A DNA stretch of 64,000 nt from Lachnoclostridium phytofermentans ISDg (GCF_000018685.1 NC_010001.1:2620001-2684000); one strand, 5' to 3'. Positions 51,244-59,969 are shown, counted from the first letter of the stretch. The notes: generated by a model not told the origin, from the letters alone. Program-made: numbers and translations.

Positions 51244-51888
51244 ATGAATCATAAAGATGGTGAATTAGTCCAAAAAATTATTAAACTTCAAAATAATGAG
51301 ACTATTGAGATACGCAAGTTGACACCAAGTCTTGCAGAAGATTACGTACATTTTTTTGATACTACACCACACGATGACAATGTGGATGAACATAAATGCT
51401 ATTGTGTATGTTGGTGTAACGATGATTATGAGGGCAAAGATTTTTCAACAGTAGAGAAAAGAAGAAGAAGTGCCCTACAATATGTTAAAAGCAATAATAT
51501 TCAAGGTTATCTTGCTTATAGTGGCGATGTGGTCGTTGGATGGTGTAACGCCAATACGAAATCAGATTGTTTGAAATGTGCTAGTTGGCGAAGATTTATG
51601 GATTATGTTCCTTTAGAGGCATCTACCTCAGGTATAAAGGTGAAATCCATATTCTGTTTCGTGATTGCACCGGAGATGAAAAGAAAAGGCATTGCCACGC
51701 TACTATTGGAGCGTGTGTGTAAGGATGCGGTCCAAGATGGATTTGACTTTGTGGAGGTATACCCTTACAAAGAATCTAGTTATCAATCATCAGATTTTGG
51801 CGGTCATTTTGAGATGTATAATAAAAATGGGTTTCATGTGTCTTTAGAGACTGAACAAGGGCTTGTCATGAGGAAGCAGTTAAAGTAG
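51244..51888 (+). CDS. GNAT-family N-acetyltransferase
   Basis: The start is the ATG at 51244 after AGGAGG; 214 aa. The acetyl-CoA motif is VIAPEMKRKGIATLLLERVC, with the fold's last strands in YNKNGFHVS. The N-terminal part is Cys-rich (KCYCVCWCNDDYEG and SDCLKCASW), as in a clostridial GNAT subgroup of unknown substrate. Confidence 0.82.
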   Translation: MNHKDGELVQKIIKLQNNETIEIRKLTPSLAEDYVHFFDTTPHDDNVDEHKCYCVCWCNDDYEGKDFSTVEKRRRSALQYVKSNNIQGYLAYSGDVVVGWCNANTKSDCLKCASWRRFMDYVPLEASTSGIKVKSIFCFVIAPEMKRKGIATLLLERVCKDAVQDGFDFVEVYPYKESSYQSSDFGGHFEMYNKNGFHVSLETEQGLVMRKQLK

Positions 51889-51996
51889 TCTGTTCAAAAT
51901 AGGCATTATATGAAGCTGACAACTTCCAATTTAAGTTGATTAATATAAATAGGAAGTTGAAAATGAGGATTACTTATATTTGATGAGGTGAACAAA

Positions 51997-52296
51997 ATGA
52001 AGTCTATAACAATTTGTGGTAGTATGAAATTTGCAGAGAAAATGAAACAGATTGCTTGGAGACTGGAGGTTGAAAAAGGGTTTAATGTACTTCAATGCAT
52101 CTATAATGAGCAGAATGAGCCTATAACTGACGAGGCACAAAAGCGTCTTGTTGCAGCACATTATAGGAAAATAGATATTTGCGATGCCATTTATATTGTT
52201 GATATTGATGGTTATATTGGCACATCGGTTACTGATGAAATTTTATATGCAAAGGAGAACGGAAAAGAGCTTATTTTTCACAGCAGACAGTCTTAA
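51997..52296 (+). CDS. Nucleoside 2-deoxyribosyltransferase-like (DUF4406-type) protein
   Basis: The start is the ATG at 51997 after GAGGTGA; 99 aa. The Rossmann-like strand ITICGSMKFAEKM and the C-terminal AIYIVDIDGYIGTSVTDEILYAKENGKE are typical of small nucleoside-deoxyribosyltransferase-like proteins. The canonical catalytic Glu may be that in TDEIL. It is shorter than true enzymes (about 150 aa), so the activity is uncertain. Confidence 0.68.
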   Translation: MKSITICGSMKFAEKMKQIAWRLEVEKGFNVLQCIYNEQNEPITDEAQKRLVAAHYRKIDICDAIYIVDIDGYIGTSVTDEILYAKENGKELIFHSRQS

Positions 52297-52420
52297 ATAA
52301 CTTCGTGCAATGAGCATAACACTAAGCTGACAATTTACAATTTGTCAGTCAACTTTCCTCTTATTAAGCCAACATCAAGTGGAAAGAAGTTATCCTCTAT
52401 TAAGGAGAAGGAGAAGGTGA

Positions 52421-53038
52421 ATGGAAGAATTTAATATCGGCGGGGTAATACCATTCAGTGGTTATAACTGGCGCATTCTTGACATAAAAAACAATGCGGC
52501 TTTGATTATAACCGAGTATATTATAGAACAGCGTGCTTACCATGACGCTTATAAAGATATAACATGGGCTGACTGCTCGTTAAGAAAATATCTGAACGGT
52601 GAATTTTATGACAAATTCAACGCAACTGATAAATCAAGAATAATTCCGGTAATAAATAAAAATTTTGACAATCAGTGGTATGGTTCAAAAGGCGGAGCAG
52701 ATACAAATGACAGTATATTTTTATTAAGCATTGAGGAAGTGTGTAAATATTTCGGTGATAGCAGTTCAAAACTGCAAAACCGAGGAAAAAATCAAAGATA
52801 TTGGTTTGAAAGAAAAGATGAAAACAACAGTAAGCGAATAGCAAGACTTCAGGGTAAAGAATGGGGTTGGTGGTGGTGGCTTCGGTCACCCGGCCGCGTT
52901 AATGTAAAAGCCGTGTACATCTTCGGGACTGACGGTAATATAGGTATCCAAGGTAACAATATATTGAAAGGCAACATCAGCGATGGAAAATGTACAGGCG
53001 GTGTCCGTCCCGCTTTGTGGCTAAAGCTGGAATTGTAA
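52421..53038 (+). CDS. DUF6273-like protein (C-type-lectin-like WWLRSPG motif)
   Basis: 205 aa. It begins FNIGGVIPFSGYNWRILDI, contains SLRKYLNGEFYDKFN, and ends with the family's WWWWLRSPGRVN...GGVRPALWLKL pattern. DUF6273 domains are widespread in gut clostridia, alone or within surface and phage proteins, with a fold related to the formylglycine-generating/C-type lectin group. No signal peptide is present here, so it is cytoplasmic unless moved otherwise. Function unknown. Slightly higher GC than flanking DNA. Confidence 0.7.
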   Translation: MEEFNIGGVIPFSGYNWRILDIKNNAALIITEYIIEQRAYHDAYKDITWADCSLRKYLNGEFYDKFNATDKSRIIPVINKNFDNQWYGSKGGADTNDSIFLLSIEEVCKYFGDSSSKLQNRGKNQRYWFERKDENNSKRIARLQGKEWGWWWWLRSPGRVNVKAVYIFGTDGNIGIQGNNILKGNISDGKCTGGVRPALWLKLEL

Positions 53039-53109
53039 TTTTTAGCTACGTTTCAAGTGGTTTGACTAAGTTACAACATTAATTAAATATATTTTAAAGG
53101 AGAATTAAT

Positions 53110-53586
53110 ATGAGTAAATACGAAAACGCGATGAAACTTATGGAGGAACGTTGCGGAAATGGTAAAGAAGAAGTTATTGCCCTTGCAACAATATCACTAT
53201 CCCCGAACGCTGCCGGTAATCCTCGCCCTGCTGTCCGTATGGTTTGCGCTTATTATGAAGACGGCGTATTTTATGTTTCAACGGATGCAAAGAAAAATAA
53301 AATGCTGCAAATTGAGAAAAACAACGAGGTTTCCGTCGGTGGGTTAGATTGGTACGCTTTCCAGGGCACGGCTGAAAATCTCGGTTGGGTTAAGGACGAG
53401 AAGAATGTGGAAATCAGAGCGAAATTTAAAAAAATCTTCGACTGGTTCGATGAAGTTGGCGACGAAGACAATCCGAACTCAATCGTTCTGCGTATCACCC
53501 TTACAGAGGGTACTATTACTGACAACGAAAGAAAATACGGTGAATGGCAGTATGATATTGATTTTATCAATAAAACAGCGATGTAA
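53110..53586 (+). CDS. Pyridoxamine 5'-phosphate oxidase-like (split-barrel FMN) protein
   Basis: 158 aa after AAAGGAG. Features of the split-barrel flavin fold are VIALATISLSPNAAGNPRP (first strands), YYEDGVFYVSTDAKKNKM and VGGLDWYAFQGTAENLG. Likely binds FMN or a related cofactor; substrate not evident. Confidence 0.78.
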   Translation: MSKYENAMKLMEERCGNGKEEVIALATISLSPNAAGNPRPAVRMVCAYYEDGVFYVSTDAKKNKMLQIEKNNEVSVGGLDWYAFQGTAENLGWVKDEKNVEIRAKFKKIFDWFDEVGDEDNPNSIVLRITLTEGTITDNERKYGEWQYDIDFINKTAM

Positions 53587-53659
53587 CAAGCATTTATTCC
53601 CAAATAAGTCATTGCACGGATACATATTCAACTATACTTTTATTAGTGGAGGAGTTATT

Positions 53660-53801
53660 ATGCAAGAAGTTTTTCCAACAAATCAAGAACTTAACAACAA
53701 CATATCATGACGGAAAATGGATGTCTTTTGAACCGGTCAATTCACTACTTGAAGATATTCAGAAGATATTACGTATTAAAAGAAAACCAAATAAAAAGTA
53801 G
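53660..53801 (+). pseudogene. DUF3788-family remnant with internal deletion
   Basis: GTGGAGG and ATG at 53660 start MQEVFPTNQELN. After a few codons the original frame is lost, and a different frame gives YHDGKWMSFEPVNSLLEDIQ and a basic end RKPNKK with TAG at 53799. This is the usual C-terminus of DUF3788 proteins (about 140 aa). The middle of the gene has been deleted. Confidence 0.55.
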
Positions 53802-54041
53802 ATAATAAGAATAATTTACTGTAAACTTCTTACACAATATTATGCGAATGCAATTACAAATGATTCGTTACGAACCGTTATTTCATTAAGAGCATCAACT
53901 TCAACAATGATTTTTGCAGAAAAGTTATACATATATCGACAGCAAAAATTTACTGAAGAGGGATATTAAAAACTATATCCTTTTGGAAAAGAATTTCATA
54001 ATGTTCTAATATTAGCAATAGTGGATGATGATAATCTATAA
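53802..54041 (+). pseudogene. Unidentified coding remnant
   Basis: In phase with the DUF3788 end, codons from 53802 read protein-like (TVISLRASTSTMIFAEKLYI) until TAA at 53967. The same frame then continues KLYPFGKEFHNVLILAIVDD to TAA near 54039. No start codon or ribosome site. Probably two pieces of one dead gene. Confidence 0.3.
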
Positions 54042-54073
54042 AAATAATAGTTTAGCTGAATGGAGTGATGATG

Positions 54074-54601
54074 ATGGATTTTTTAGAATTAGCAAAAGAG
54101 AGATTTTCTGTCCGTAAATTTAAAGAGGTGTCTATTTCCCTAGAATATATTGATAAAATATTAGAAGCAGGCTCTATTGCACCAACAGCTTGCAATAGAC
54201 AACCGCAAAAAATTCTTGTAATTAACACGAAAGAAGGAATTGAAAACTTCAAAAAGTGTACAGAATGTCATTTTAATGCTCCATTAGCATTTGTAATTAG
54301 CTATGATAGAGAACAATGTTGGAAAAGGTCTTATGATGGAAAAACAAGCGGTGAAATAGACGCAAGTATAGTCGCTACTCATATGATGTTAGAAGCAACA
54401 GAATTAGGTATTGGCTCAACATGGGTGATGTATTTTATACCTGAGGCTATTAAAGTAGAATTTGAATTTCCTGATAATTTAGAACCAGTAGCTGTATTAG
54501 TTATGGGATACCCATTAGAGGGAACAAGTCCTGCTGCTGAACATTTTAAAACAAAGAAAATGATTGAGATGATAACGTATAATAGCTATAAGAAAAGATA
54601 A
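54074..54601 (+). CDS. Nitroreductase-family flavoprotein
   Basis: The start is taken at the last of three consecutive ATGs (54074), eight bases after GGAG; 175 aa. It has the FMN-binding RFSVRKF start, GSIAPTACNRQPQKIL, and IDASIVATHMMLEATELGIGSTWVMYF. The C-terminal part is VAVLVMGYPLEG. Reduces nitro or quinone compounds with NAD(P)H; substrate unknown. Confidence 0.87.
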   Translation: MDFLELAKERFSVRKFKEVSISLEYIDKILEAGSIAPTACNRQPQKILVINTKEGIENFKKCTECHFNAPLAFVISYDREQCWKRSYDGKTSGEIDASIVATHMMLEATELGIGSTWVMYFIPEAIKVEFEFPDNLEPVAVLVMGYPLEGTSPAAEHFKTKKMIEMITYNSYKKR

Positions 54602-54758
54602 TATAGTTTTTCAATTTACGTAGTATTTGAGCGTACAACGAAGAAACCAAATATCCCTTACTGAAACTACACTCCGCTTTATCGGATTAAATGGCCTTTA
54701 GATGGTAAGTTGAACTAGAAAATATACAATACATATTAACTAGAGGAGATAAGAAAAT

Positions 54759-54917
54759 TTGAAAATTATGGACTTCTTGAAAAATCATACAAAGGAATTA
54801 TATTTTGTTGCAGCAATTCTAATGTTTATTGTTGGAATTATTGAAAATAGTACAGTATGGACTATTTTAGGCTGTGCCAATGTTGTTTTGGGTATTAATT
54901 ATAGAAAAGAAAAATAA
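54759..54917 (+). CDS. Small membrane protein (52 aa)
   Basis: The start is TTG at 54759, eight bases after AGAGGAGAT; the ATG at 54768 is too far from that site. The product begins MKIMDFLKNHTKELYF and has two hydrophobic stretches (VAAILMFIVGII and WTILGCANVVLGI) and a basic tail YRKEK. The coding signal is the ribosome site plus the clean hydrophobic pattern. It resembles small two-helix hypothetical proteins of Firmicutes; function unknown. Confidence 0.65.
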   Translation: MKIMDFLKNHTKELYFVAAILMFIVGIIENSTVWTILGCANVVLGINYRKEK

Positions 54918-55123
54918 CAATTGTATATTGGTGCAACTATGAGCATGCTACAAAGAAGCTAAACAAGTACAAATCATGTTTATTAGTTGTTTTTGGGCTA
55001 ATCCTTTATTAATTTGATAATATTTGGCAGAAATAATTATAAATGGTTGCAAAATATGCATTATAATCAAATTATATTTCGGACATTACATAATGAATGT
55101 TTGATTATGGAGGAGTGAGATAA

Positions 55124-55366
55124 TTGTGGATGGATTAAGCGGATGGAAATGATTCTTGACTATATTGAGGAGCATTTGATTGAAACAATTTATTTTGATG
55201 AAATAGCAAAGATTGGATGTTGCTCGAACTACAATTTTCTAAGAGTTTTTTCGTTCTATATGGAAATTTCACTAACCGGGTATAATAAAAACATAAGAAT
55301 GAGTGTGGCAGCTGATGAACTTCGAGAATATATCATGTTATTTAGAAGGGGGATTTGTAAATGTAT
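55124..55366 (+). pseudogene. Broken AraC-type helix-turn-helix domain
   Basis: A strong GGAGGAGTGAG site precedes TTG/GTG codons at 55124/55126 that enter a wrong frame. One base lower, the frame Trp-Ile-Lys-Arg-Met leads into MEMILDYIEEHLIETIYFDE and CCSNYNFLRVFSFYMEISLT, the first half of an AraC-family DNA-binding domain. After AADELREY the second helix-turn-helix is absent. A one-base deletion at the start and a deletion in the middle explain this. The GyrI-like gene that follows would have been the C-terminal half of the same regulator. Confidence 0.7.
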
Positions 55367-55846
55367 AATGAAAAGTGTAATATCGAGGTTATAACAGTTG
55401 GGGGAGATATTATAGTGTACGGGTTGAATTTACAGAGTTCTGGATTGCCGATTAATTTTGATAGTCTTGGAATGATGTGGGACAAGTACACGGAGGATAT
55501 GAAGAATAATACCCCTAATCGTGCGGACAAAGAGACTGAATATGCAGTTTGTCTGAATAAAGTGCCTGACTATATAGTTGGCGTTGAAGTAACTGAAATC
55601 CAAGAGGCGGAGGCTGGATTCAAGAGTTTTAAAATTCCAGCGGGAAAGTATGTCAAGGTAGAGTTTAATGGAGAAAATCATGAGGATCTAGTGGATGCTA
55701 AGTTAATGACAAGACAAAAAGAAGCTAAGAAATGGGCAAAGAATGAAAAGATTAAGCTAAGTAATGAATTTACGGTGGAAGCTTATCCAAAGCAAACGGT
55801 AGAACTGGAGCATCCTGAGATGTATTGCTTGTTTCCAATTCTATAG
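55361..55846 (+). CDS. GyrI-like small-molecule-binding (effector) domain protein
   Basis: 161 aa. The ATG at 55361 follows AAGGGGG by eight bases, so it can be translated by itself. It has the GyrI/AraC effector-binding domain pattern: PDYIVGVEVTEIQEAEAGFK, FKIPAGKYVKVEFNGE, and a C-terminal EFTVEAYPKQTVELEHPEMY. Such domains bind hydrophobic or cationic compounds. It is probably the detached C-terminal half of the AraC-type regulator before it. A partial copy sits at 36454. Confidence 0.72.
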   Translation: MYNEKCNIEVITVGGDIIVYGLNLQSSGLPINFDSLGMMWDKYTEDMKNNTPNRADKETEYAVCLNKVPDYIVGVEVTEIQEAEAGFKSFKIPAGKYVKVEFNGENHEDLVDAKLMTRQKEAKKWAKNEKIKLSNEFTVEAYPKQTVELEHPEMYCLFPIL

Positions 55847-56010
55847 ATGGAAACAAGTGGTACTTGATGGGCTGATGATAGGACAAAAAAGGCAAGAATA
55901 TGTGTAAAAAAGGTATGGTTTGAGGATGGTACAACTTGGTCTAATCTGTTAATAATACCTGGTTAAAAACATATCAGAATAAAAATTATTAATATATGAA
56001 TTAATAAAAA

Positions 56011-56051
56011 GGGGGCGTTGCAATAAGTGAGCAATCACTTATGGAGCAACA
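56011..56051. repeat. Second copy of the GTTGC...GCAAC palindromic repeat
   Basis: GGGGGCGTTGC, AATAAGTGA, TCACTTAT and GGAGCAAC follow the same order as the hairpin at 41027. The final GCTCC is replaced here by AACAG, so the outer stem is shortened. Confidence 0.5.
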
Positions 56052-56105
56052 ACAGCAGATGCTTATATTCCACAATAAATTTTAATTTAAATGGAGACTG
56101 ATATT

Positions 56106-56412
56106 ATGAAAACCAAAATTTATATTGCCTTCATGCTTGGACTCATCGGCATGTGTACTTTATACGGTTGTGGATCTTCTTCACATGAGAAATCTACCAT
56201 CGGAACAGAATCCACATATGAAGAGTTAGATGTTGACTACACAACTAACGACGACGGGACATATACGTATAAAGAACATCTACAAGTTTAAAATTGAAGT
56301 TTCTGGTATCGAAGGAGAATCACATGTTACATTTATTATCTTAACAAATGATGAAGAAACTAGTTTTGAAGATGTCTCTTACAGTTTGAAAAAAGCAGAG
56401 TGTTGTAGATAA
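56106..56412 (+). pseudogene. Frameshifted small lipoprotein
   Basis: The ATG at 56106 (GGAG upstream) starts a lipoprotein signal ending LYGCGSS. The frame reads to DDGTYTYKEH and then hits TAA at 56289. One base over, it continues YKFKIEVSGIEGESHVTFII and then SYSLKKAEC before stopping at 56410. A single-base change near 56275-56285 joins both parts. The C-terminus also looks cut short. Confidence 0.6.
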
Positions 56413-56456
56413 TATAAGTTGTAGATAATATGATAAGTAGCATGAAATCTGGATTG

Positions 56457-56670
56457 TTGTCCAGTGAAGTAAAAGTTAGTAAATAAATGGATACCCTAAA
56501 AGTCTCGGAAATCTTGATTTTACAAGCTTTCTTTATTTTTGTTCTATTTTATTTACTAAGATTTGCTTCATTTTTTGCGAAGAAAATCTTAGTAAATGTC
56601 GTTTATTGAACAAAATCTTAGTAAATGTCGTAGGTTTTGAAGAAAAAGTTAGTAAATGTAGAATGTATTA
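56457..56670. repeat. Transposon-end repeat array A (TTAGTAAATGT units)
   Basis: TTAGTAAAT-type units occur at about 56475, 56550 (reverse), 56589, 56619 and 56649, mostly as AATCTTAGTAAATGTCG. The first part, GTCCAGTGAAGTAAAAGTTA, matches array C at 60709, including a following hairpin region (AAATCTTG...CAAGCTTTC) in the same place. Repeated transposase-binding sites of this kind mark ends of IS21/Mu/Tn7-like elements; no matching transposase gene is nearby. Confidence 0.6.
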
Positions 56671-56880
56671 TAGTTAGCTATATTTGTTTTGGACAACCGA
56701 GGAATAAAACTCGTTAAACTAGTAATCTAGTAGTGGTAGTGGTTTAGTTTCGGATTGTTGAATTATAGAATTAAGTGGTGTAAAATGGTAATGAGTGTCA
56801 TATTGTACGTAGATATAAAACTCATCATAACTATAATGAGAACCAAATGATGACTTAGCATTAATACTGTAAGGAGGATA

Positions 56881-57304
56881 ATAGTTGCGATCAATATCAA
56901 AAACCAGTATGATTTGTATGTGTTTTTTACAAGAAGCAATCTAGCAGAATTTTTTAATGAAGAAATTGAATGGTAAATGAATGAATCAAAAAATCTATGG
57001 GGTGTCATTTGTCTTGACAGGCAAGATAAAAATTATACAGTAATCTTTTCTGCTCGGGATGAAAATAGACAAATTCATTGTATTGATTTAAAAATTGATA
57101 TAGAGAATATAGATAAGGCAAGAAATAATTAAGAAATTTCCATATATACATATTGTATTGCCTGAAGAAGAGGAGTTCTTTTAAAAGGACATAGAAAACC
57201 AAAAGCCATTTAATGAGTTGTTTGATGTGACCGATTCGCATATAAACGCTGAGATGACTCTTGAAAATATTTCGATTTTTTTAAATGGAAGTATGAAAGG
57301 ATAG
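56881..57304 (+). pseudogene. Unidentified gene with several stop codons and a frameshift
   Basis: AAGGAGG (56871-56877) precedes a frame without a start codon (ATA where ATG is expected). It reads YDLYVFFTRSNLAEFFNEEI, stop, then NLWGVICLDRQDKNYTVIFS and IHCIDLKIDIENIDKA. A frameshift follows, then FPYIHIVLPEEEEFF, stop, and NQKPFNELFDVTDSHINAEM to TAG at 57302. The acidic, cytoplasmic-looking protein would be about 140 aa. I do not recognise the family. Confidence 0.5.
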
Positions 57305-57572
57305 TCCCTAAAAACAATAATCTACTAAAACAACGAAATAAAATATATGCACATAATGATGAAAAATCACTTTACAATAATGAAGGAATTATTTCGAACT
57401 TTCCGCTTAATAGAAGTGACATGGAAACATTAATATCTTTTGCTTTAGAATTCTACCAATATATTGTTACTCTTTAACAGGAGTTAAAAAAGCCAACAAT
57501 CCTGTAAATATTAACGATTGGAAAGGAACTTTAGATCTTGTGAGATTAGGCTATAAATATAAGGATGTTTAG
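57264..57572 (+). pseudogene. HEPN-domain (AbiU2-like) C-terminal remnant
   Basis: The frame carries LLKQRNKIYAHNDEKSLY, where Arg-Asn-x3-Ala-His fits the HEPN nuclease motif. It continues with ISNFPLNRSDMETLISFALE and QYIVTL, then TAA at 57475. One base over it continues TGVKKANNPVNINDWKGTLD to LVRLGYKYKDV and TAG at 57570. This order resembles the C-terminal half of AbiU2-type HEPN proteins. The N-terminal half is gone and a one-base deletion splits the rest. Confidence 0.55.
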
Positions 57573-57723
57573 CTTTAACAAGATGTCAATGAATTTATAT
57601 AAAATCATTATTCGGAAACGGAATGATTACTTTGATTGTGGTAATAATGGGAAGTTCGGTAATCGTAAATTATTACGATGATGTACTAATGTAAATAAGA
57701 AATAATTTATAGGAGAATTTATC

Positions 57724-58545
57724 ATGGGGACACTTTATGAAGCAAGTCAAGAAATAAAATCGTGGATTACGGATCAGCCTGTACAAGAAGAATCTTTAAC
57801 AGATTGGATGCTTCGGTATATCTCAAAATATAAAAAAAACTTTCACTATTATTTATTTAATAAAACACAAGAAGCCTGTAATGGTGCCGATTGGCTATGG
57901 TGTATTAAAACTAATCCTTACATATATTTGTTTTTAGTTCAAGCGAAAAAAACTAAAAAAACACCTTCTGAAAATTATAGTGGATTAAATCAACATAATG
58001 GTGATCAAATAGTTAATTTGTTGAATGAAGCAAAAACCAAAAATCTTTATCCAATTTATACTTTTTATACAAATGAAAACTACCAGACAAAATGTGGTGC
58101 TCCAAAGATTGATGAAGGTGCTTTTCTTGCAAGTGCATATGATATAAAGAAATTATTTGATGCCTATGGATCGAAAATTAAAATAAATTCGAGATTAGTT
58201 AATGCTACACATACAGAATCACTTCTTAACAATTGTATTGGTTTATCATGCTTAGAAGATTGCCCATTATGCAATAGTGAAGACTCACATGATTTTGAAA
58301 ATTTTCTTACTAACTACTTAGTAAATAAAATCGAAGATTTTAATACGAAATTAATAGACGAAAATTCCATTTACCGCTATAAGCAAGACGAGGTACCAAG
58401 CTATATTAGCGCATTGCCACCTATGAAACCTAATGGACAAGGAGTATCATTGCCTGATTGGTATCAAAAAGAATTCAGCAGTCAAATACAAAACCTTAAT
58501 GGTATTGTTGTATTTGATTTTACAAAAAAAACATTTGACTATTAA
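57724..58545 (+). CDS. DUF6615-like protein (possible nuclease fold)
   Basis: 273 aa after AGGAG. It starts with MGTLYEASQEIKSWITDQ and carries CNGADWLWCIKTNPYIYLFL followed by VQAKKTKK. The Gly-Ala-Asp...Gln-Ala-Lys-Lys pattern resembles the core of PD-(D/E)xK-like DUF6615 proteins, with Gln in place of Glu. QIVNLLNEAK and YPIYTFYTNE follow, then a Cys cluster (NNCIGLSCLEDCPLC). The gene looks intact amid wrecked neighbours. A defence-type role is a guess from its fold and location. Confidence 0.6.
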   Translation: MGTLYEASQEIKSWITDQPVQEESLTDWMLRYISKYKKNFHYYLFNKTQEACNGADWLWCIKTNPYIYLFLVQAKKTKKTPSENYSGLNQHNGDQIVNLLNEAKTKNLYPIYTFYTNENYQTKCGAPKIDEGAFLASAYDIKKLFDAYGSKIKINSRLVNATHTESLLNNCIGLSCLEDCPLCNSEDSHDFENFLTNYLVNKIEDFNTKLIDENSIYRYKQDEVPSYISALPPMKPNGQGVSLPDWYQKEFSSQIQNLNGIVVFDFTKKTFDY

Positions 58546-58599
58546 TGTAATTAATTACCACATCCATTAAATTACAAAGAAAATAATTATACCACATAA

Positions 58600-58848
58600 T
58601 TTAATAGGTGTCCTTTTTCTATTTTCGATATTGATAATTATGTTAATTCTAAAGGCGTTACAGACAAATACATACCCTTTTTCATATTTAAACATTTATT
58701 CAAGAAATTGTATAACTATATTTTTACTATATTGAAGGGTGATGTAGAATTATCGTTTGATTATAGTAAAATTACATTGTATAGTGTACCAGACTATGTT
58801 ATTTCACTAAGTGATAATTATTATAACATATATGAAGTAGACTATTAA
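58600..58848 (+). pseudogene. 82-codon remnant without start codon
   Basis: An open frame from after TAA (58597) to TAA at 58846 reads protein-like: CPFSIFDIDNYVNSKGVTDK, IPFFIFKHLFKKLYNYIF and LYSVPDYVISLSDNYYNIYE. No ATG/GTG start or ribosome site is present. It looks like the C-terminal end of a gene of about 80 or more residues, family unknown. Confidence 0.4.
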
Positions 58849-58982
58849 ATTGAACCCTCTACATTTTGAGCTTTATGCTGTATTTATTTTATATAGATTT
58901 ATGGATATATATGGTATATAATTAGATAATCATAAGTGTAATTTTTTACAAGCTTTATAAGGTATATGAGGGGAGAGTAAGA

Positions 58983-59942
58983 ATGTCAAAAAATGCAATC
59001 AATTATTTTGAAAAAATAATCATACCACTAATTCAAACAAATTATCCGAATATTATGTCAGATCTGGATATAATGATATTAGGCTCCGTTGGATTAGGAA
59101 TTGATGATGAGATTTCTGATATTGAAGCATCTATATATTTAGATGATTTAATATGGAAAAACCAAGGGAAGCAATTACAATTGTTATTAAATGATTGTCT
59201 AGCTAAAACGAATAAGTGGAAGAGAGAAGGCTCGATTATTTGTGTCCATCCGGTTTCTTGGCTATTAGACGGTAATGCTAAGAAATTCCTATCTAATAAT
59301 GATAATTTACCTTGGGAAAATGTATCTTTTGAAACTTTATTTACAATGCAAAAAAATACTATAATTTTAAATTCCAAAGGAACATTAAAACATTTACGGG
59401 AAAAAACTGAGGTAACAAAATATCCAGAGCAGCTTTGGAAAAAATTATTAATAACCAATTTAAAAGAGCTGTCCATTGAAGAATTTTTTGAATTAAATAA
59501 GAATGTTCAGCGAAATCAAATACCGGAAGCTTATATATTGTTTGGCATAATGATAGAGAGAATTTACCACATTGCTTTTTTGGTTTCACATGAATATTAT
59601 CCATGGCGTACACACCTAGATTGGGCATTTAGAAATTTATCCATTTCTAGAACAGAACTTAGTACCAAAATAGATAAGTTATTATCTACAAGTAGTTGGA
59701 ATGAAAGAGTTGAAATAATAAAATCTATTATTGATTTTTATAGAAACTATATAAAAAATAATAATCTTATTCCTGAAATCGATGTATATAGCGATGACCT
59801 TGAGAAGGAACTGATTTGGGCGGAGCGGCTTTCTGCTTGGAATACACCTGACTGGCGGAATTTCATTACAGAAAAGGAAAAGAATGCTGTAGATAGTGGT
59901 TATTCGCCAGAGCAATTTTGGGTTTGGAGTCTGTGGGGGTAA
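58983..59942 (+). CDS. DUF4037-like nucleotidyltransferase-fold protein
   Basis: 319 aa after GAGGGGAGAG. The minimal nucleotidyltransferase motif is LGSVGLGIDDEISDIEASIY: Gly-Ser followed by Asp-x-Glu instead of the usual Asp-x-Asp. Further on are KRNQIPEAYILFGIMIERIYHI-like helices and a Trp-rich C-terminus (AWNTPDWRNFI, EQFWVWSLWG). The C-terminal part is helical, as in DUF4037/kanamycin-nucleotidyltransferase-like proteins. It may modify a small molecule or protein. The J-domain gene starts 27 bases after its stop, so they form a pair. Confidence 0.65.
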   Translation: MSKNAINYFEKIIIPLIQTNYPNIMSDLDIMILGSVGLGIDDEISDIEASIYLDDLIWKNQGKQLQLLLNDCLAKTNKWKREGSIICVHPVSWLLDGNAKKFLSNNDNLPWENVSFETLFTMQKNTIILNSKGTLKHLREKTEVTKYPEQLWKKLLITNLKELSIEEFFELNKNVQRNQIPEAYILFGIMIERIYHIAFLVSHEYYPWRTHLDWAFRNLSISRTELSTKIDKLLSTSSWNERVEIIKSIIDFYRNYIKNNNLIPEIDVYSDDLEKELIWAERLSAWNTPDWRNFITEKEKNAVDSGYSPEQFWVWSLWG

Positions 59943-59969
59943 ACTCTCTAAATGAGAGGTGGTGGAAAA

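Noticed and set aside
53159..53710. Overlapping plus-strand frames within and after the split-barrel gene
   Set aside because: Out-of-frame shadows of the 158-aa split-barrel protein.
57591..57690. Short frames MNLYKIIIRKRNDYFD and MITLIVVIMGSSVIV
   Set aside because: They overlap in different frames, have no ribosome sites, and neither shows convincing conservation signals.
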